Shown piece after piece: positions 60,614-64,000 of a DNA stretch of 64,000 bases. Source of the stretch: Capsaspora owczarzaki ATCC 30864 (Eukaryota > Opisthokonta > Filasterea); assembly GCF_000151315.2 (NCBI RefSeq), contig NW_011887300.1, positions 618,810-682,809 on the forward strand, given 5' to 3'. The notes beneath the pieces were generated by a model. That model was not told where the DNA came from and did not search any database. It was given only the letters and a program-made list of their open reading frames with translations. The position numbers and the translations under genes were made by a program. Within the stretch, counting starts at the first letter, position 1. The number at the start of each line of letters is the position of its first letter.

Positions 60614-61384
60614 TTAAACTTCAATCTCGTCGTCTTGATAACAGCTGATGACAATTTGACCGCCAAACACCAGGGCTGCGCCAACAACGGCAATGGCGTA
60701 CGAAAAGCCAATGGCCCAGGTGCTGGGGTAGTCGAAAGCCGAGCCATTGATCGGAGGGTCCTTGAACATGACGGGGAAGACTATGCAGGCAGCAACCAAG
60801 CACACCACTGCAACATTGAATCGCACCAAACACAACAAGAGCGGGGGGGGCAAGAGAGAGAGTGGAAGGAAGCGCGACAGAAGAGAGCAAGACAAGTGAG
60901 TTGCCAATCAACGCCTGCATGCAAGCCAATCACAAGGAGAGAAAAGAGAAACAAAGTGTCACTCACATGTCAAGTACATGAACGACTTGGTGGGCTGCAG
61001 TGCTGAGGGCTTGCGGCAAGTGATGAGGCCAGTGATCATCGACAGGAAGCAAAAGACAATGCCCGAGACCATGAGACCGTAGACGGAGCGTTGGGCGTCG
61101 CTCTTGATGAGCGAGGGGTCGAGGAAGGGGCAGTCTTCGGTGCCGTCGCCAGTGTTGTTAACAATCCAGACAATGCAGGGGCTTTCGGCGGTGCCATGCG
61201 CAATGCCTTGGTACTGGTGGACGGTTGTGTTTGTGCCCGCGACGGGCGTGTTGGGATAGACCAAACCGTGGAGCGTGTATGTTTGGTGGATCCAGTCTTT
61301 GGTCAGCAGCGCTGCGATTGTCAGACATCCCGACGCGGTCATAAAGAAGACAAACGTCCCGAGAATGCAAGCATTGGACGGCAT
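60614..61384 (-). CDS. Four-transmembrane claudin/PMP22-like membrane protein
   Basis: Small tetraspan of unknown function. Exons 61384-60967 and 60807-60614; 203 residues, frame closes. TM1 ILGTFVFFMTASGCLTIAAL is followed by a large extracellular loop (about 75 residues) with N-glycosylation sequons (NTT, NNT) and two Cys in SPCIVWIVNNTGDGTEDCP. TM2 is YGLMVSGIVFCFLSMITGLI, TM3 VCLVAACIVFPVMF, and TM4 WAIGFSYAIAVVGAALVFGG. The tail is short and acidic, QDDEIEV, without a clear PDZ ligand. The topology (large first loop, short second) is that of the PMP22/claudin/clarin group. The claudin W-GLW-C-C signature is not present, so this is a fold-level resemblance only. Confidence 0.7.
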
Positions 61385-61959
61385 TGTCTTTTAAGCTGAA
61401 TGAGTCAGGAGTGTCCTTGGGGTTTTTTGGAGGGGGGTTTTTTGCTTGGTCAGTTGGATTGCTTTGTTTTTTTTGTTTCCTTCCTTTGCCAAGAAGAATC
61501 AAACAAGAGAGCTATTCAAGCTGAAACCGGAGGGAAGAGGTAGTCGCTCGATTCTGCCATCCAAACAGAAACAAAACAAGAGGAAGATCAAAAAAGTGAG
61601 TTTTTGTCCTTTTTTTCTTCCTTCTAGTTGTTGCTGTGATATGTTTTTGAGAGCCAAGAGGCTGATGATCATGATTGACGTCCATCGCTTCAATAGCTTC
61701 AATCGCTTCAATATAGCTTCAATATAGCTTCAATAGTGATCTAAAACGCCCCTCAACGACAGCGCACCATTTTTGGTGGGTTGTTTAGATTTATTCGTAA
61801 ATGCGATTTTTTCTTTTTTTTTTTTTTCTTTTTGTCTGTCCAGCATTTCGCTTGTTCACGAAACACAAATAGTCGTATTGTGAGCATGAGTCACTGACGA
61901 TGCAGAAAACAAACAAGCAAAAAAACAAGCAAAGAAAACGAACGAAACGTCACAATCGG

Positions 61960-61993
<34 letters not shown>

Positions 61994-63202
61994 CCACAAC
62001 AATAAATCACAATAAATAAAATAAAATAAAATAAAAAATTCGTCTTTTTTTTTTTTTTTGTTCTTTTTGGTTTGGCTCAATCACAGAAAGAGAAGGGAAC
62101 AACATGGGACACTGCTTGCACCATAGAGACAATTGGTGCACGCACATGGCTATTCCTGTCAGAGAGCTGCAGTGGGAGGGTTGACATGTTCAACTGCAAT
62201 TTTTCCCTTTTTTTTTTTTTTTTTTTTTTTTGATCTATCGCATTTCATTTCGCAAAGCACGCTTTCCCACATTTCATTTCATTTCGCAAAGCACGCTTTC
62301 CCACCCCCAATGCTGCTCAAAGCAGACTCCACGCATCGCCCCCGTAGTCCAGCGCTTTCCTGCTTGGATAGCAATGCATGTGCAGAGCGGTGTCCCCCCG
62401 CTTGCGTTGGTTGCGTCAGCAGCCTCTTCTGAATCCCAAGCAGCGGCAAAAAAGGCACCAAAAACCGCCTTTCTATCACTCCCCCACTAGTGTCACCTCG
62501 CTCTGACACGATTGGCGCCCTCGGTAAACCCCCTCTCCCTGTGGCCTGGGATTGCAACAAGCCGGTTGGCGCTCTGCTGCTGCTGTCCCTCAACGCCGTC
62601 ACGAAATCGTCTTCTGTGCCAGCAGCAAAATCAAACCGACTTTTTGGTTCTTTTTTTTTTTTTTTTTGAATGCGTAGATTACTTCTTCTCCGTCACCCAA
62701 ACAACGAGAATCGACATCCAAGCCACAGTCAAAAGTCAGTCAAGCGACAAGCGACAATATGTTGTGATGCTGGTTTGTGGCCAAAGTGCTCAGCATTTGT
62801 GCGCTTCTTCTTTGTCAGTGACATCAACTGAATTTGCATTAAAAAAATTTCACCTTTTGTTCAAAAAAAAAAAAAAAAAAAAAAAAGAGGATTGAATTTC
62901 AATCTGTTTCGTCTTTCTTTTCTGAGTTTTTCGTTTTTTGTTGTTTTTTTTTTTTTTTTGATCATTTCCACGATCAAAACACTCGACGTTTGAATGAATG
63001 AATGAAGCATAGTCTCGTTGGTTGTTTGCCAGTGCATTGGTTGGCATTGTCGAAACGAAGGAGCCTCAATGCTTCAGCTTCTTCCCGTCGTTCGTGCGCA
63101 GTGCCATTCACACGAGTCGGAATCATTCGTTTGTCTTTGTTATTATTATGGGTTTTTTTTTTCTCTATTGACTGCACTCCTGTTCTGTTTCCATCCCTCG
63201 CA
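61385..63202. other. Divergent intergenic region, homopolymer-rich
   Basis: 1.8 kb with long A-runs (61960-61991, 62863-62886), T-runs (62048-62059, 62208-62231), CTTCAAT repeats (about 61686-61733) and the direct repeat listed separately. Only short low-complexity ORFs. I found no tRNA or other structured RNA by eye. Confidence 0.4.
62242..62304. repeat. 29-bp direct repeat
   Basis: The 29-bp sequence at 62242-62270 recurs exactly at 62276-62304 (34-bp period, the gap being one extra ATTTC unit). A simple tandem duplication in noncoding DNA. Confidence 0.9.
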
Positions 63203-64000
63203 ATGCCACTCGCAGCACAACGCAAAACACTGCGCGTGCATTACAAGGACGCTGTCGAGGCAGCGCTCGCCGACCTCGCACGCCACCCACTCACATCATC
63301 ATCATCATCATCAGACCCCATCACGCCAACTGTCGATGCAGTGCTGCGCTATGAAGACGCGCTCGAGCGGCACCTTGTCGCGGCAGAGTTGCCCCAGCTC
63401 GAGCGCGAAGCCGTCCGCGGCGAATCGCGTCATCCGAAGGGCGATGCGACAACCAAGGCGGATGCCGGCCAGAGCTCGTCGTCAAACAGTCGCGCAACGT
63501 ATCTCGACCATGCTGGCGCTGCGCCGGTGCCGCGGTCGCTGGTGGAGGCGCACTTGAGCGGGCTCGCGACAACACTGCTGGGCAACCCGCACAGCCACCA
63601 CGACCACACGGCGAGCCGAGAGACCGGCGACGCGATCGATGCTGCACGGGCGGCCGTCTGCAAGCACTTTAACGTCTCGCTGCGGGACTACGCAGTCGTC
63701 TTCACCTCGGGCTGCACGGGCGCGCTCAAGCTCGTCGCGGACTGCTTGCTCACGCTGCCGCTCGCGCCCAATGCCGCCCCGTCGTCCGTGGTTTCGGAAT
63801 TTAGCTATCTGTGCGATAATCACACGTCCGTCTTGGGTATGCGAGCTCCGGCAGCTGCATCAGGCCGGACTGTGCGCTGCATTCGGCCAGATGAGCTGGT
63901 TTCAACCGCCACAGCTCCAGCACTCAACCAGACCTCGTCGCCCTCCGACTCTGCTCGCAACACGTTGTTTGTCTATCCTGTGCAGAGCAACTTTTCTGGC
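63203..64000 (+). CDS. MOCOS: Molybdenum cofactor sulfurase, N-terminal part (runs off window)
   Basis: PLP-dependent NifS-like domain of MOCOS/HxB/ABA3, which sulfurates the molybdenum cofactor of xanthine dehydrogenase and aldehyde oxidase. Exactly 266 codons are visible from the ATG at 63203 (MPLAAQRKTLRVHYKDAVEA) to the window end, with no stop and no intron so far. Family blocks: ATYLDHAGAAPVP, LLGNPHSHHDHTAS, YAVVFTSGCTGALKLVADCL, CDNHTSVLGMR, VRCIRPDEL and LFVYPVQSNFSG. All align to human MOCOS, where the matching end is CYPAQSNFSG. About 95 residues precede the first conserved block, longer than in the human enzyme, with a Ser run (TCATCA repeats) at about 63295-63312. The Schiff-base Lys, the Cys-desulfurase Cys and the MOSC domain lie beyond the window. 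Confidence 0.93.
   Translation, partial: MPLAAQRKTLRVHYKDAVEAALADLARHPLTSSSSSSDPITPTVDAVLRYEDALERHLVAAELPQLEREAVRGESRHPKGDATTKADAGQSSSSNSRATYLDHAGAAPVPRSLVEAHLSGLATTLLGNPHSHHDHTASRETGDAIDAARAAVCKHFNVSLRDYAVVFTSGCTGALKLVADCLLTLPLAPNAAPSSVVSEFSYLCDNHTSVLGMRAPAAASGRTVRCIRPDELVSTATAPALNQTSSPSDSARNTLFVYPVQSNFSG

Noticed and set aside
62320-62620. Possible tRNA or small RNA in the MOCOS upstream spacer
   Set aside because: No B-box-like GGTTCGAATCC and no cloverleaf could be drawn by eye. A covariance-model scan would be decisive.

Overview
This is a 64 kb window of protein-coding nuclear DNA from a eukaryote. Most genes are split by short introns (about 60-180 bp, a few of 300-680 bp) with GT-AG ends and many CAG acceptors. 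Intergenic DNA is compact (0.1-1.8 kb) and rich in poly-A/T tracts, and many proteins carry Gln-, Ala- or Ser-rich low-complexity runs. The gene set looks animal-like but not multicellular-specific: an SH2-C1-RhoGAP chimaerin, TBC1D5, SMARCC, an STK11IP-like LRR protein and a putative shelterin TPP1. A unicellular holozoan such as the filasterean Capsaspora owczarzaki fits best. That is an inference from gene content, intron style and base composition; no database was searched.

Layout, left to right: TBC1D5-like RabGAP (+, 5' end outside the window); SWI/SNF core subunit SMARCC-like (-); isopentenyl-diphosphate isomerase (-) diverging from a HemW/RSAD1-like radical-SAM protein (+); a very Gln-rich SHAQKHF-type Myb protein (+); chimaerin (+); large NAD-type glutamate dehydrogenase (+); STK11IP-like LRR protein (+) converging on an ethanolamine-phosphate/phosphohydroxylysine phospho-lyase-like aminotransferase (-); a multi-CCCH zinc finger plus SAM protein (-); an ankyrin-repeat protein (+); the TPP1/ACD-like protein (+) converging on an intracellular LRR-kinase (-); V-ATPase subunit a (+); mitochondrial methionine aminopeptidase (-); CYP51 (+) converging on a PAP/TUTase-type nucleotidyltransferase (-); a four-TM claudin-like protein (-); and the N-terminal third of molybdenum cofactor sulfurase (+, runs off the window).

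There is no operon logic. Functional themes recur: sterol/isoprenoid synthesis (IDI, CYP51), mitochondrial maturation (HemW-like, MetAP, poly(A) polymerase-like), endolysosomal trafficking and acidification (TBC1D5, STK11IP-like, V-ATPase a) and chromatin or telomere biology (SMARCC, Myb, TPP1-like). Exon models were built by hand and checked for reading-frame closure across all junctions. The 5' ends of the SMARCC, chimaerin and CCCH/SAM genes are not resolved.

Most noteworthy: the TPP1-like OB-fold protein; an LRR-kinase whose ten repeats are each encoded by one 84-nt exon of identical phase within a tandemly duplicated intron-exon array; a CCCH+SAM fusion; and two introns that begin with GC instead of GT.
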